64,000 bases of DNA from Stenocarpella maydis. Taxonomy: Eukaryota; Ascomycota; Sordariomycetes; Diaporthales; Diaporthaceae. The stretch spans positions 62,001 through 126,000 of the forward strand of contig NQMI01000083.1 in assembly GCA_002270565.1 (NCBI GenBank), read 5' to 3'. The position numbers and the translations under genes are program-made. Positions 1 through 13,300 of the stretch are shown here, in pieces; the stretch's first letter is position 1, and every line of letters starts with the position of its first letter. The notes under the pieces are model-generated. The model ran no database searches and was not told the origin of the DNA. It was given only the letters and a program-made list of their open reading frames with translations.

Positions 1-271
1 CATCAAGCATCCGGTAATTCAGAGAATAAGTAATCCAGGGTGGGGGTTTAGAACTATCATTATAATAACCACTATTCATTGTTTAAACCTTGCATCATGA
101 ATTAATTGTCTATCATCCAAACCAATTGTTTTTGTCCCTGGGGGGCAACTATTATTTGTTCCTACTAAGAAGAGGAACTCAAAGAATACAACTGGTCTAT
201 AATAACCACTATAAGAATTACCAAGTTATTATAGTAACTACTGCGGTTACTGTTAATGGTCAGACTTGTTA
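1..271. other. AT-rich gene-free left edge
   Basis: No coding sequence is supported here. The stretch is more AT-rich than what follows. A short TATAATAACCACTAT-type motif occurs twice (about 60-75 and 197-212). It lies downstream of the minus-strand gene that ends at 272. Confidence 0.5.
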
Positions 272-1177
272 TCAAGTAGCAACTTCCAACTTGACCTCGA
301 AACCTTGTGGTCCCACCAACGGTTCCTGGACGAGACCAAGGCCCTGGGCCATGGTGTAGAAGATGAACTCGGGCTGAGGGCTGAGGGCTAGATACACTCG
401 GGTGCCCCTGGGCTTCAGGCGGCTCCCTCAAGGCGAGCAGCACCTGTGGCTTGACCAGATGCACAGGCTCCATGTACCCTTCCCCATCAACCTGGACGCG
501 CCGGTACGTCAGCGCCGGCGCCACCACGCACAGCCTCGTGACCCCCTCCCCGACCGCGCCGCGGCCCAGGCGCTGCTCGATGCCGTCCAGGGGCGCGCAG
601 ACCCGCAGCGCCGCCTCGCTGTGGTAAAAGTCCTCCATGCCCTGCTGCGAGAAGACGTACTGCAGCAGGAAGCGCCAGATGAAGGCCCTCCAGATGTCGA
701 TGCAGTCCGTATAGGGGTTCGCGGCGGCCACCTGGAGCTCCGCGTTTGTGCTGATGGCCGTCCGGAACGCCTTTGCGGAGCCCTCGCTCCTCATGAGCCC
801 CGTGACGCGGTTCTTGAATGTCTCATCCTCCGGGTGCTGCTTGATGAAGCCGCGCATGGGCACGAGGAACGCGTCGATGGCCTTCTCGATTGCGGCGTAG
901 AGCTGGGGGGGGGGGGCTTCGCTTAGCACTCGCTGGCCCCCCGTCCGGGGGGGGGGGCACGTCTGGACGTACGTACCGTGAGGACCTGGTCGGGCCCCAG
1001 CTGCCCTATGCCATCCACTCCTCTGGTGGCTATCATGAGCTGGGCCAGCTCCATTGCCTGGTGCTGCCAGTCTCGCAGCTCTTCCTTGACGACATCGAGC
1101 TCGATTATCAGCGCTTCGTTGCGCTTCTTCAGGTCCGCGTCGTCCACCGCGACGTTCTGTTGGCTCTCATCACGCGG
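272..1177 (-). CDS. Hypothetical coiled-coil protein, 5'-partial, apparent frameshift
   Basis: Function is not recognised. Exon 1177-977 (67 codons, entered after a TAG acceptor) encodes a charged heptad-like segment (DDADLKKRNEALIIELDVV...) typical of a coiled coil. A GTACGT donor and CAG acceptor give a 74 bp intron (976-903) that joins in phase to a second exon starting LYAAIEKAIDAFLVP and continuing through aromatic-rich helices (IDIWRAFIWRFLLQYVFSQQ). Near 405-408 a GGGG run on the coding strand shifts the frame. After it a convincing C-terminus (RVYLALSPQPEFIFYTMAQG...) runs to a TGA at 274-272 in the neighbouring frame. One G fewer would make the gene continuous, so this is either a sequencing indel or a recent frameshift. 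No ATG lies between the acceptor and the first stop upstream, so at least one 5' exon is missing, perhaps in 1200-1420. The shape is reminiscent of fungal bZIP-like regulators, but no basic region is visible. Confidence 0.55.
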
Positions 1178-4100
1178 CTACGACATTGTAACCGACAAAA
1201 TCCAAGCTTGGTCTCAGTCAGTAGGCATGAAAACTGTGAGGGAAATGTCGCCGTGCGTGCACGCAGATTCGGGGGTTATCCCCCAAGGCAGAATTTAAGA
1301 CACGGAACGCCCATCTGTTTTCAGAACCCCAGAGGTATTCTGTGGGTAGTTGGTCAGACATGGAAAGAAAACAAAGGAGGAAGGTTGGTCGTGCCCCCAT
1401 TCCGGAAGCATTATTAATTCTACAATTTGATATTCTGAATTCAGGAAACTGTGAGGACGTTTGATTGCGGTCTCAAATTTAATATTTATCATTGAGCAAC
1501 CGGCACTGATTTCTCTTATCTCGTGACAATCACGTACAAGTACGCAAACCATTGTGCATCTAATTTTTCTTTTCTTTTGCTCATCAGGATTTACGTTCGT
1601 GTAGATAGTAGATATCCATGAGATTGGGTCTTCATATTGGGACGGGTCTCATGCCCATCCATATCCGTACCTTCATAGTTAGGGCACCTATAGATGCGAG
1701 AGACACATTACAATGTTCTCAGCAACTCGGTATAAACCCTGTGGACTAGCTCACAAGACGACGGCCCGCTATTAGCAAGATGGGTAAGTTCCCTTCTGAG
1801 CTGAACCTATGACCTTCGTTCGGGTCACCACCACATATGTGTCTGCGCCCCCCCTTCCCCCGCCGGGGAAATGGGACCTAGCAGCCAGGGACAATGCCCA
1901 CGGCTCGCAGGAAAAGAGATGTCAATGCCCGTTCCCCATGACACTAAGCGCGGACGGCACCACCGTGCAATAGGCGCTGTCAACCTTCTGGGCCGCTCGC
2001 CTGGTAGCTAACTACTAGACTGCTCCCTCGGGTGGGCCGTTGAGGGGGCCCTGGGCCAGAACGTAACTAGTTGGCCCACAGCCTAGTAGTTACTTAAGTA
2101 GGTGGTTAGCAATTCCCATGTGCAAGCCGCAAAGCAATGGCCGCCCACATGACACCCCGATGGGCGCCGGTCAAGGCCCAAGCCCTCGGATCTCTCTCTA
2201 CCTACTTACCTGGCTGGGCCAGAAAAGGCCAGGCCAGGCCAGTATCGGCCGCCCGCATGCCCGAGCCGCCACAACTGGAAGACAGGCTGGAACACACACA
2301 GACAGAACCGGCTGCATAAAAAAAAAAAAAGAGCCCACAGACCGGATCCTGGTACCGTCCCACCGTGTTCCCGATCAAAAGGGGTCCCGCAAGCATCTCC
2401 TCATCCGAACCACACGCATGTACTATGAACCAAAACCAGCGGAGGCCCTAGGCCGAAAAGGAGAGAAAAAAAGAATCAACAAGTTACGCATGGACCAAAA
2501 ACCCCAACTAACACCCAGGAACGCGGACCCCGCCCCCCAGAACATTAGTGTAGGGGCCCCAAGGCTGAAACAAAAGGCCGCAGGGACACAGAAGAGTGAA
2601 GAGCCCACACACACAAAGAAACCCCGCCATTTTTTTTTTGTTGTTGTTCCCCTTCCCCCCTGGCGGGTCTTAACTACTGCACCCTATCTATCATCCGGGC
2701 CGTCGAGTTTTGTAACAAGCGCCGGCGCGAAAGCCCGCGCCAATTCAAAACAGGCGGGGCACGGCACAAAGGTGTTACGGGGGGGGGGGAGAGAGAGGGT
2801 GTGTGTGCAGAGGCCCTTGCTTGTGAAAAAAACAACCAAAAAAAAAAACCCCGACAGGTAAGGGCTGAGACGGGGACGTCAGGGTGCGCGCGGGAGTTGT
2901 TATTTCTCACATCTACGGAATGGTTTCCGGTTAGGCTCGATGCAGTTTAAGGGTCCTTTGTGTGTGTGTGTGTTTTTTTTTATATGTCGCTGGGTTTGGG
3001 AGTAACTGAAACCCGGCCTGGGTGGGCCTGACAGGGTTTATTTAACTTTATAACTCCGAGAACGAGTTTCAAGGTTAAGTAGACGTCAGTGGGGGTGGGT
3101 TTATGAAACCGATTCAGGATTGCGGAGACAGGAAGATATAGGGTTTTGTTTGTATGCAAGTGTGATCATTCTCATTATCTATATCTCGCTACCGGATAGC
3201 AAAGCCAGGCCAAGGCAAGTATGTACGTATCTGACCAGCCAGATCCTACCAGAATCCCCTGGGAATCAATCCCGATTGGGGAACAAGATGTTATGAAAAA
3301 CAGATGCCCCAAAAAAGACAACAGTAGCCCCAAATGCGACACGCCAGGATATCGTCAAGCAGGACTGGCGGGGATTACCGGATAACAAGTGGAAGCAGGG
3401 GGAATCAATCTAGTCCGTGACCAAAAGATGTCGGCAGGCATATGAAACAGAGGCCATGACTCAATGGATATATATGCAAAGTATGCAAAGCGGCCGGTTG
3501 AAAAGTATCACAGAAAAAGAAAAAAAACAAGGCTGATGGTACGTGGCATCTCCCAGCGACATGAAGAAGTATGCGCCAGAATTAGGAGGAGCAAAAATGG
3601 ATGAAAACAGAAGCCACAAATCAACTCCGTGCAGAATGCATGTGCAGGCCCTGGGTGAATGCGAGGCCCGAGTCAACCGCGGCACGCCGCAGTGACGGGG
3701 AAGCTCGATCCTGTCTGTGTGCCTCTCCTCCCTTGTTTCGCCTTCCGTGATAGATGGTATCGTACTGTACAGAGGCGAACTTGCTGTTTGGTTCGTGGTA
3801 TAAGGCCGACAGTGGTGCTGGTGTGCGGCGGTGGTGTTCGATGAATCCGCCCATTGGGTCCCGTCCGTCTATTGTCTATCGAGTCTATGCGTGTGTAGAA
3901 CATTGTATAGGTCTATCGTGATGTATTGGTCCTTGTTGTTTCGGTCTATCGGTGTGCCGAGCAGCCTCTTTCGACGCCCGCAATGCAGCCCCTATTCTCT
4001 AGTCCCCCCTCCCCGCGTACAGCCCATCCTCCCTCCCACGTGTACACGGCCATTGGTTCGGGCCCTGGGTTGCGCCCAGGTGGAGGATACAGGAGGACAG

Positions 4101-4555
4101 ACAGGGCAGGAGTCGTCTCGAAGGGGGTTGGCGGCACTGACGTGGTTCGGGTGAATTTGGCGGCGTCGACGTCAGGGGAAGAGGGTCCGGGCAGGGGCTT
4201 CGCTCGCATGGTGGCCCGGGGGATGAGGGGACCACTCAAGCAAGGCAGGGCGTGTCCCGCCTTCGCCAAGGCTGTCGTGCAGCGACTGTGGCGTTCTGTT
4301 TGCCGGGGATGTATGCATGTGCAATAAGGCGTCCACACGGGTGTCTCGTGTGTGCTCGCAAATGCAAATACACCTCGCGGACACTTGCCCACACGTACGC
4401 CGTGCTGGAGTCAGGTGATGCGTGGCACGGCCTTGGGCGTGTGTATGCATGGCGGGTGGTGATGACTGGCATCACTCCAGAGGCCATCAGCCAGCCAGCC
4501 AGCCAGCCAGTCGTGGCCGTGGTGGTGCAGTTTTCTGCAGACGACTGTGGCCCGC
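1178..4555. other. Gene-free region with simple-sequence runs
   Basis: No gene can be supported. The part up to about 1420 may hold the missing 5' exon of the leftmost gene. The rest has homopolymer runs (A run near 2319-2331, A/C runs near 2826-2852, GT/T runs near 2960-2983) and several open frames of low complexity on both strands that resemble no protein. 3' flanking sequence of the minus-strand gene ending at 4556 lies at its right end, next to a CCAG tandem run (about 4491-4510). Confidence 0.5.
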
Positions 4556-4924
4556 TCATTTCTTCTTGTCGCTCTTCTTGTGGTGGTGCTTGTGGCCGTG
4601 CTTGTGGTGGTGAGCGCTGCCCGAGGTGGTGGTGGCAGCGGAGGCGGCGGCCGAGGTGGGCTCGTAGTAGTAGGCGCGCTGGCGGGTGCGGCCTCGGTGC
4701 TCGTCGTGCTCGGCCGAGTCGAAGCTGGAGCTGCTGTAGCGGTGCAGGTCCTCCTCGTGCCAGTCAGAGAGGGGTTTGCCGCCAAAGGTGAGCTCGTCGT
4801 CCTCGATGGGGATGACCTTCATCCAGGTCGCCTGGGCGGGGGCGTCGTAGTAGTAGGCGTGCTGGTATGGCGAAGAAGCGGTGGAGGAGTAGGCGCTCCC
4901 GCGTGATGACTGTTGTGACGACAT
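4556..4924 (-). CDS. Small His/Lys-rich protein with twin AYYY motifs
   Basis: A single-exon frame of 122 residues from ATG 4924 to TGA 4556. A farther in-frame codon exists upstream, but the ATG followed by SSQQSSRGSAYSS gives the more natural start. The protein has a Ser-rich N-terminus, then the motif HAYYYDAPAQATWMKVIPIE, a central acidic and aromatic stretch (DDELTFGGKPLSDWHEEDLH), a Ser run, a second aromatic motif RAYYYEPTS, and a C-terminal tail of alternating His and Lys (HHHKHGHKHHHKK). The central section has non-random, conserved-looking composition, unlike the low-complexity frames around it. I do not recognise a domain. The tail could bind metal or nucleic acid, which is inference. 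A CT/CA-rich stretch upstream on the coding strand is like long fungal 5' leaders. There are no close neighbours. Confidence 0.65.
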   Translation of the reverse strand: MSSQQSSRGSAYSSTASSPYQHAYYYDAPAQATWMKVIPIEDDELTFGGKPLSDWHEEDLHRYSSSSFDSAEHDEHRGRTRQRAYYYEPTSAAASAATTTSGSAHHHKHGHKHHHKKSDKKK

Positions 4925-7900
4925 TGTGTTTGTGTGTGTGCGGTGGCGGTGGCGGCAGGAGGTCAAGATCGAAATCGAGTTCGGGCGGTAGTGGTGGTGG
5001 TGGTGGTGGTGAGGTTAAGGTCGAGGGCAAGGTAGAGGCCAAGGTTGAGGTCGAAGCTGAGGTCGAGGGGTGTGGAGAAAGAGTCGGCGGGGGAGGTGGG
5101 TGTTTATGTTATGTCTGTGTTGTTTGGTTTTGGGTTTGGTATGGGGGGGTTGTGGTTGTTGGTAGTGTTGTATTTGCTGACTGCAGCCAGAAGGGAAGGC
5201 AGCGGTCTTGTTATTGTGGCTTCGCCGAGGCAGGGCAGGCGGAGGGCCTTTTTTCAGGTCGGGTGGAGCCTGGCTGAACAGGCTGGAAGCTGAAGGATCG
5301 TGATGTGGTGTGCGATGTGGGGTCGAGGGGGGGTTGTCGAAGGGGAGGGGGGTGGTGGTGTGGGGTTGGGGTACGGGTCGCCGACGTGCAGGTGCAGGTG
5401 CAGGTGCAGGGTGCAGGTGCGGATGCAGGCGCAGGGAGTCTGCAGTAGTATATTGTACAGGCAGCAGGATGAAGTGCTCTTGTCGTTCTTGTCGCTATTT
5501 TGGTATGCTGCTGGTGATGATGATATGATGGCAAAATCCAAAAATCAATCAGATGCAAGCAGAAGGGCAAGAGAGGGCAGCAGACAGATACTACTGCGTG
5601 TGATATGGATCGAAGAAGACAGGTGACTTGGGCTTGACTCTTGACGAGTCAAAAACCAAGGAAAAGGGGGTTGGGGGACAGAAGAGACAAGGGCCAAGAG
5701 TCACAGGTGAGACAGACCCCCTTTGATTCAAGATTTCAAGAATCCCCCCCAGAGCAGGTGTGTGTCGAATTAAGGAACAATAAGCGGGAGGCTGGGCCTG
5801 GGACCGACGTTCAAGGGGCACTCCTGGGCTTGTCTCGGTTTGGTTGCAGCCGACCCAACAAGGAGGCTCCCAAGTGCTGGGTTTGCCAAAACGCGTCGCG
5901 GTCTGTGTGTGTGTGCGTACAGGTCCTGACAGCGCACACTAATCTCCGTACCGCGGACGTGCGCAATGATTGATTGCGGGCGACGGCGAGTGGTGGGCTT
6001 GCAGCTCCTCGTGCTGTGCCTGTCCCGATGCGGATGCTCGACTGCAGGTGGGCGATTGAGAGCCCGTCGGTGATAGGATGCCGTCGCGGGGGCCAAGACA
6101 GGACCGAGTGTCGATCAGAGGGGCGTAGTGTGTAAGAGCGTGTGTGTCTGAGCTGAGGGCCACTGGGCTGAGGCTAGCCTTAACCTGGAAGCTGGATATG
6201 TGACTGCTGCGGTTGTTGATGTTGTTGAAACGGTGTTGTTGAGGCGGGCGTGCAGGCGGACGTTTTAATTGTTTTATTATTGCCGCCGTCAAGCTTGTTG
6301 TTATTTTCGTTTCCCGTCCGCCGAGACAACCAAGGTCCGCTTGACGGATAACAAGGCGCCGGGTTGATGGGTAGATAGATGAAATCAGATGAGACTGGCG
6401 ATGCGGTTGCAATTTAATTCGGTTCGATGGGGTGTCACAGGGTCCCCGATCCAAATTCGCGGGGTGCAGATGGCCGGGTGCGGCACCAAGAGATGAGGAG
6501 AGAACTATTAAAAGCCTCGTTCGCCGGGGTGGCGCGCCTCTCTCGATTGCTCGCTGACCAGGCAAGGGGGGAGAGGACTTGTTATTAGGCGAGGGAAATC
6601 CCGGTGACCTTTTCCACCTTCTTAATGCACCAGCTGGCGTATATTGCTGCTGACTCGGATCGCCCGAAACGGAAACCGATCAGAGATGAGATGGCGGATT
6701 GGTTGATGCGATCTAGAATTCGGGCCGGGTCGGGCTTTGCTCTGCTCTGCTCTGCTCTGCAAGCGCTGTGCTTTGTTGGGTGTGAGCGAAGGCGACGAAT
6801 CGGTTGACGGGTGATGGCTGCACTTGTTGGCGGGGGTGCAATGTTCCAGCAGGTGTGGCTTTGTCGGTGAGGTGATTTTATTGTTTTGATTGATCGGCTG
6901 ATCGAATTGATGACTATCCGATGTCGGTAGGTATCAAAAAGTCGAGGAGCAGCGCTGTCGTGATTGTGTATTTGGCTGGGATTATCAGGGTATCAAGTGG
7001 ATATCATCAATGACGAGAAAGAGTATGCGATACAGTCATGTAAGAAAAACCGGGGCCTGCCGAGGTGAGGGGCAGAGAGAGACGAGAAGGTATCAAGATG
7101 GAGAGCTATGAGGAAATCGACGAGACCCAGGCACGGTGATGAGGCGCTGTGGGGCCGATGTGTTGGTTCTTATACAGGGGGGCGTTCGAGGCCGTGTGTC
7201 CCAGCTCGACTAGAGGTCACGTACGCGCAGGCAAAAAGAAAAAACGAGACAATGGGATGGGAGACGGCGGCGAGGTAGCGCCAGATGGATGACGGGGTGC
7301 GATATTATCTCGGCAGATGACGGCGCGTGCGAGGATGTGACTTGTTGGGCCCGGACAGGCAACTGATTCAATATCATGCATCCAGCGGATTTGCCTCGTC
7401 CGGGAAGTGTGAGTGACCACGGGAGACGAGTCCTTTTGACGAAGACCAGAATGTCGCCCTCGCTGCCCCTTTCCCGTACTACTCTGATATGAGTTGTTTT
7501 GCCGCGACCGCGCCGGGTGACGAGGGTGTGGGTGGTGCAATGTACGTGTACGTATCGATGTAGACATACATGTACAAGGCTCAATAGAAAGATGAGCCCT
7601 GGGCCAGGTCTGGGCTTGGAACAAGTCACAAGTCAGGCAGCCCGCCGGGCGTTGACTTGCGGCTCTCGAGCTGATAGGCCTGGGTCCGATATTGTCGGTG
7701 TCAGATGCCAGGTGCCGCTGTTCCTCCCGATGGCGTCCTCTGCCCCGTTTCTGTCTGCCTGCCGGCGGTCGTGCCTTTGTTGGGATGGAGGGGGCGACAC
7801 TGACTGCTCCTTGGGGGGTCTCGGGTCGTGGAAATGTCACGGTACGGCCGTCACCCTCAGGCAGTTTGAGCGCAGACGGTTCTGAGCCGCGTCGCCCTTG

Positions 7901-9936
7901 CCGGACGGAGATCGCTTCTTTTTTGCTTTTTGGACGTTGGACCTTTTCCACCAGCACTGCGGCCGGCCTGAACAGGCAGACGGAGAGGTCTTGAGAGGCA
8001 AGTAAGTGGTAGGATGCCAGCGCAACCCCAGCTTCTGCTAAAATATTTTGGTATTACAGGATGGTGGAACTATGATAGATGGATGATGAACTATTACTAG
8101 CCAGCAGAGGAGGTTTGCGTGGCACTAAATAGATGGATGCGATTGTGGAGTCTACCGTCCTGGCTGGTGTTTTTGCGGGTAGGTAATGAGTCGACATCAA
8201 AAAGACAAATGCATTGCGCATTACACGAGACCTACGATCAGTCGCCAGAACGGTCGGCCCAACTAACATATATGTGTGTTCGACAGTGGAGGCAGAGAAA
8301 GAGAGAGAAGTATCTGCCCACTTTCTTCCATCCCGACTCGGATTTCTCGGGTACGAGGGCATCGCGTATTCGGTATCAAAACGCAAGGCAGGCCGGGGTA
8401 AAAGCTGCGCATACTTGGTCACTGAAGGAACGATGACGCTATCCAGCCTCACTACGCAACCGATCACTGGTCAATATTCAGGACTCAGGCAAGCCAGGAT
8501 TGCAGTTTTATTAGAGTTGACAGGGCATTCGAAGCCGAGCGAGACGAGAGCACCCCCACCATGGCCGTGGATTCGCCGCCGGGGCTCTCGGCAGGGGGCT
8601 GCCTCTTCTCTCGACTTCTCCGCCGTGCCGCGGGTCCCATCCTTTCCCCAGATTCCGCCTGCATCGGATGGCATCCATTCTCTCGTCTCCCGGGAACGCC
8701 TGCTGGAAGAATGTTCCATCTCCCGTCTCACCATGTCATGACAGATCGATCGCGCCGGCTTTCGGGCTCTGCCAAAGTCCACGGGAAGCTAGGATCGTCG
8801 GGCCTGAGGGGACAGAGAGAGTGCGACCGAAACATCATGTGAGGCAGCCATGACCGCACCTATTATTGATCACATTGATCACCAGAAATAGTTGCCCGCC
8901 GCATCAATGGTGCTGACTGTGCAGCCCATCAGCCCTTTTCTTGGTGGAGATAACGATCGGTCAGGCAGCCCGGCAGCCTGGCAGCCTGGGCCTTTCGGGC
9001 ATGTTTTCACATTGAAGAGCAGCCGGAACGTCCCAGGGCTGGCAATACAATCCCCACAGCAGATCGCAGACAGATTAGGTGCTTCTACCGTCACCGGATG
9101 AGGTGATTCGTGAGGGATCGATCATCTGGGTCTCCGCCGTCTTGGAGTGCATGATCGACGACGCAACCGTAACCTGTCCCGAGGCAGCGGTGTGGCGTAG
9201 CGGGCTGGCGTGCTGCTCCTGGGCTGGCGTGCTGCTCCTGGGCTGATGGCTGAATGACGGCGTTAATAATGCCTGCAAGGCGGACGCTGGGCACACTGGC
9301 ACACTGCAACAGGTGCGTATACTACGAGCGTAGTTTATATTTGGTGCCCCCGCTGTTTCTATGCTGGTGACGACATTTCTCATGGCCCCCCTGACACCTT
9401 TTCGCCTCATCTTGGCCTCGCGCTCTCCTAATGTATCTGCGTTTCCGCCTGAACCTTGTGAGCATTTCGCACCATAAAGCAAGGAGTTGCTCTTCCGGGA
9501 GGAGGAACAAGCTGCGATCATCTTTGATCTGGTGCACGGCCGGGTCGGGAGCATGTGACTCGGAGGTGATCCACTGGGCGGGCTGCAGACGGCGAGGGCG
9601 CAGACGGTGAGGTCGCAGACGGTGAGGACGTGTCGACGGTCCTCCGTTCGTCTAGCCTACATAGCAAATATTAGCGTATTCAGTAATCAGTGCTCGTCGG
9701 TCTCGTATCCACTCGATCGTGGGCAGCAGTTAGGTGCAGACCGCCCCAATGTGGAAGTTTTGGGCAGACCTCGCACAATAATGCACACGCATGCTCCCTG
9801 GCACGGAGGTCACTTGGTGTTGGACAACATTGCCCACCCCAACCCTGGCCGCCTGTTTCTGGTTCACGCTCAACTCAGCCACTGCCAGCTGAGACAGCCG
9901 AGAATAGTCTTGTTACCGGCCGTATTTGTACCTACT
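4925..9936. other. Gene-free region, likely leader/promoter then unassigned
   Basis: About 5 kb without a supportable gene. The first 1.7 kb, upstream of the small minus-strand gene, is strongly purine/pyrimidine biased (GT/G-rich on plus), with a GTGCAG tandem near 5390-5420 and several G runs, compatible with a long 5' leader and promoter. The rest has moderate GC and many short frames on both strands without domain-like sequence. A 19 bp unit (GGGCTGGCGTGCTGCTCCT) is tandemly duplicated at about 9203-9241. No tRNA B-box-like sequence stood out by eye. Confidence 0.45.
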
Positions 9937-10377
9937 CTACTTCGGTACTCCAGGGCCGCTGGTGCTCATTCCATCATCCACGCCATGCCGCTGCCGGACG
10001 AGCCCTCCGAGTCTCGGCCGAGCCCTCTCGCTACAGGCCTCGAGGTAAGCTTCCGCCTTTTCCCAAACCAGGTAGGGAGTCTTGGGCGTCCGGGCGTTGT
10101 CTTGGCCCAACTGAGCCAAAATACCCGCCGCCATTCCAGCCGTGAGGCATTTTATCAGAATAGAGAGGGTGTTATTACGACTCCGTGACTGTTTGCGAGG
10201 CATATACGAGCCCAAAAGATCGAGTCGCAGAGAATTACGCTTCCGGAACATCAACCGGACAATAGCCAATGTTTGAGTTCCCGTTTCGGCAGCTATGCAT
10301 CTCGTGTCGGTGTGGCTGACATGAGTCGGGCTGAGAAGAGCAAGCAGCACTATTACCATTGCCAGAGTGCGAGCCAT
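9937..10377 (-). CDS. Possible small secreted protein (weak)
   Basis: An open frame of about 146 residues from ATG 10377 (another ATG two codons upstream at 10383) to TAG 9937. Its first 25 residues (MARTLAMVIVLLALLSPTHV) form a good hydrophobic signal-peptide core followed by a small-residue cleavage region. The rest is basic and contains two Cys. No family is recognised. A longer open frame overlaps it on the plus strand (9607-10188), which weakens the case. Nothing around it suggests a cluster. It could be an orphan small secreted protein or a chance frame with a hydrophobic start. Confidence 0.2.
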   Translation of the reverse strand: MARTLAMVIVLLALLSPTHVSHTDTRCIAAETGTQTLAIVRLMFRKRNSLRLDLLGSYMPRKQSRSRNNTLSILIKCLTAGMAAGILAQLGQDNARTPKTPYLVWEKAEAYLEACSERARPRLGGLVRQRHGVDDGMSTSGPGVPK

Positions 10378-13300
10378 TAACATCCTCGCTGCCTAGTAAA
10401 TATACAATCTGCAGTCCATGGGCGTTTTGCATAGGTGTGTAGGCCACGCACGAGGAAGTATGTACCGTGACAGAGAAGAGACGAGATTTAAAGTCCCCAG
10501 CACTAAACACCAAATTGAGGAGGGTGCACCAGGTTGGATGATGACTTCCACGTGGTTCCAGGTTGCTTGCTCGCCGGCGTCTTCGTCCTCTTACTCCCTC
10601 CCCTCCCCCTTCCACCCTCTCCACAAAAAGAGCCTCAACTCTAGAGCCCACACGATGGGTACATATGTACCCTTTGTAGTGTAGCTTATTCTGTGCACCA
10701 GCACACACAGCAGGGCTGATTCGACTTGCCATTGCTCGGATCCCATGGAATCCTGCTACCTCACGTCAGATTTTAAAACGCCGTTTCGCTCCGCCTGTTT
10801 ACGGTGGCCTGTTCTGCCGCCCCTTGCTGTGCGACCACACGTCCACGGGGTTTGTCCCAAGGTTACGGTTTACGTGGCCGCATTCGTATCGCGACCCCAA
10901 ATTGGACCCTTTGTCGATGTGATATGTGAGAAGTGAGCTGGCAACGGCAACAGGTCGTGATCTGTCCAGACGCCGGGATGCCGCTCGCTGACCTCCTCCC
11001 CTCTTTCTCGACACCATCTCCCGTCAGCTGGCTCGCAGCCGGTTCCCATTTTCCCAAAACGGCGTTCCGTGCAGCCTTCCTTTTCCCCTGGCCGGCAAAG
11101 GTGAGCCCATCTTGTGAGCCTACGATGTACACGCGCATGCCCGTCGCAAGCGCTGTGCCCTGCCCTCCCCGGCTCTCCGTGTTTCCGGATCAACCATGTG
11201 CTCCCGTGACTCGGGTCACCTGCAGCTCGCGAACAATCGTGTTCTATGCTTTATGCTCCATGCCGCCGCGTCCACCGCAGAGGTGAATAGAACAGCACGG
11301 CTCAGCTCGGATTGGTGGCAGTCTGCGGTCGTCGAGTACTAAGGAGGTGTGCTGGCATCGGCCCCCCGGGGGTCTGTTCTCACGGCACCTACTTGATCCA
11401 CACCGCTTCGAAATCCCTTCTAGAATCCCTAGCGGCCGCTTCCACAAGCAGCGTGCTGACACGCTGACACGCCGGGGATCATGCTGTGCAGCACGGTGGC
11501 GACGTAGATCGGCGTCGCCAAACTCTATACGCCATCCTCACGAGTCGGGTCTGGACCCCTTGGGGGCGGTTCCAATATTCCCGGGTACAACAGCATGTAC
11601 GCAGATACATGACTTAGACAACCTGCATTTGTGCCTGGGCAAATGAACCACCATGCTGCAGGACGGAAGCCCAATGATCCCAGCGCCTGGGACGATGCCC
11701 CGGGCCCGGCGAGCCGTTCGGCCGTGGCTGGCCCGCTTTTGCGGAAGATGCAAGCCCGCGCGGCCTCTTGAGGGCCTGTTCCGCGAATTAACTAATGTCG
11801 TGCTTACCCAGACGGTTCCATATCCGTAGAACCATCCATCGCGAAGAACAGCAGCTGTACAAGATCCCAAATTCGTCGGCGTATGCACGAGTCTCTTCTT
11901 TCGAACAAAACGCCGAGACCAGCGCGCCCCGCCCGCCCGTCCCCCCCCCCTTTCCCATGACATGCCAGCGCATCACCGTCGCGCCCTTTTGACAGACATG
12001 GCAAGATACAGCAAACTTGCTGCCACACTGCCGCCCAGGCAATAGTAGGATATCACGGGACGTGCGGGAGTGATGGATCAGAAAGCCCTGTATCACGCAC
12101 GAATATTTCCCATGCCGCCGCGGCCGGCGCCTAAAGGGGCCAAGATATATCTCACTTTCACATGCCTAGATGTTGGTCAGCTGCTCCGCCGTGGGTAACC
12201 CATCCCTGTGCGCAGCGTGAAGTGGAACTAGTGTGCGGCCACGAGGAGGGTGTGGTGGTGGGTGGTGTGTGTTCTGTGTGTGATGCTGACAGCCTCCCAA
12301 GCTCGGCTGCCGGCGATCAACCCATGCTTCTCACCCACCTGGGCATCCAAGGACATGGCAGCTAGATTCATATCTACTTGGCGAACGGCACAACTTCTTT
12401 TTGTGCAACCCTCTTTCACAGTCGCCGTGGATCACCCACCCACACACACACACTGAGACCCGGCTGGCATCGCTTCTACTTGCTTGATCTTGCTACCCAC
12501 GTTTTGTGGCTTGATGCCGGGCTGCCCACGGCACTGATTGTCCTGATGCCAGCCGAAGCGAAGCGACCCGAGGCGAGATGCCCGAGGCGTTCGCCTATCT
12601 GCGCCGTCCATTGGTATCAGTCGGCCGAGACTGGTGCTTTTCAGTCGGGTCTCCGGTAGCTGGCTCGGCACCACACGTGGTCAATATCTCCTGACTAGGA
12701 TATCAAAGCTCCATGGTACTGAATCGACATTGTCTTCGCAGGATCTTCCCACGCCCTCTTACACCCTACTTGTGTTCCGATAGGCGAGACTACCTAGGTA
12801 CAATCTGGATCGCCCCCCAAGGGGGCTCAAGCACACAGGTTCCTCAAGTCTCGATACCTCTCACACCGTCCGCCCTCGCCCTTGACCGAACGACTGACTC
12901 TCGAGCGCAGGCAAGCCAACAAAATCCCAGCAACAAACACACCTCGCGACGTCATGACACATCGGACCACTTCACACAACCGCTAGCAATTAGCTTTTCC
13001 CTCCCAGAATTCTAGAAGAAGGGAAACGCCTAGCGTCAGAGCGCCCTTGCCGATCTGTGACACAGGATGGCGACGTAGGACGGCGCTCACCACCGACCTG
13101 ACTCGCCCGCCTACTACGTCAACGTCGCCGATTCCCGCAGACCCACGAACGCACACATCGTGGCGTCTGCAGGGCCAAACCTTAAATTTTGTCTTTTTTT
13201 CGCCGCCTCTTCGTCTCCGCCGCTCCTGGGAGCCCCCCCCCCCTTCCACGCACATGTTCCTCACCGCGGGTGCTGCACCGGCGTATGCTAGTACGGAATC

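Noticed and set aside
2118..2861. 247-codon open frame on plus
   Set aside because: Low-complexity, rich in Lys/Pro from A and C runs, overlapped by frames on the other strand, with no domain-like sequence.
5939..6565. 208-codon open frame on minus
   Set aside because: Biased composition in a G/T-rich stretch. No motif, and it looks like a chance frame.
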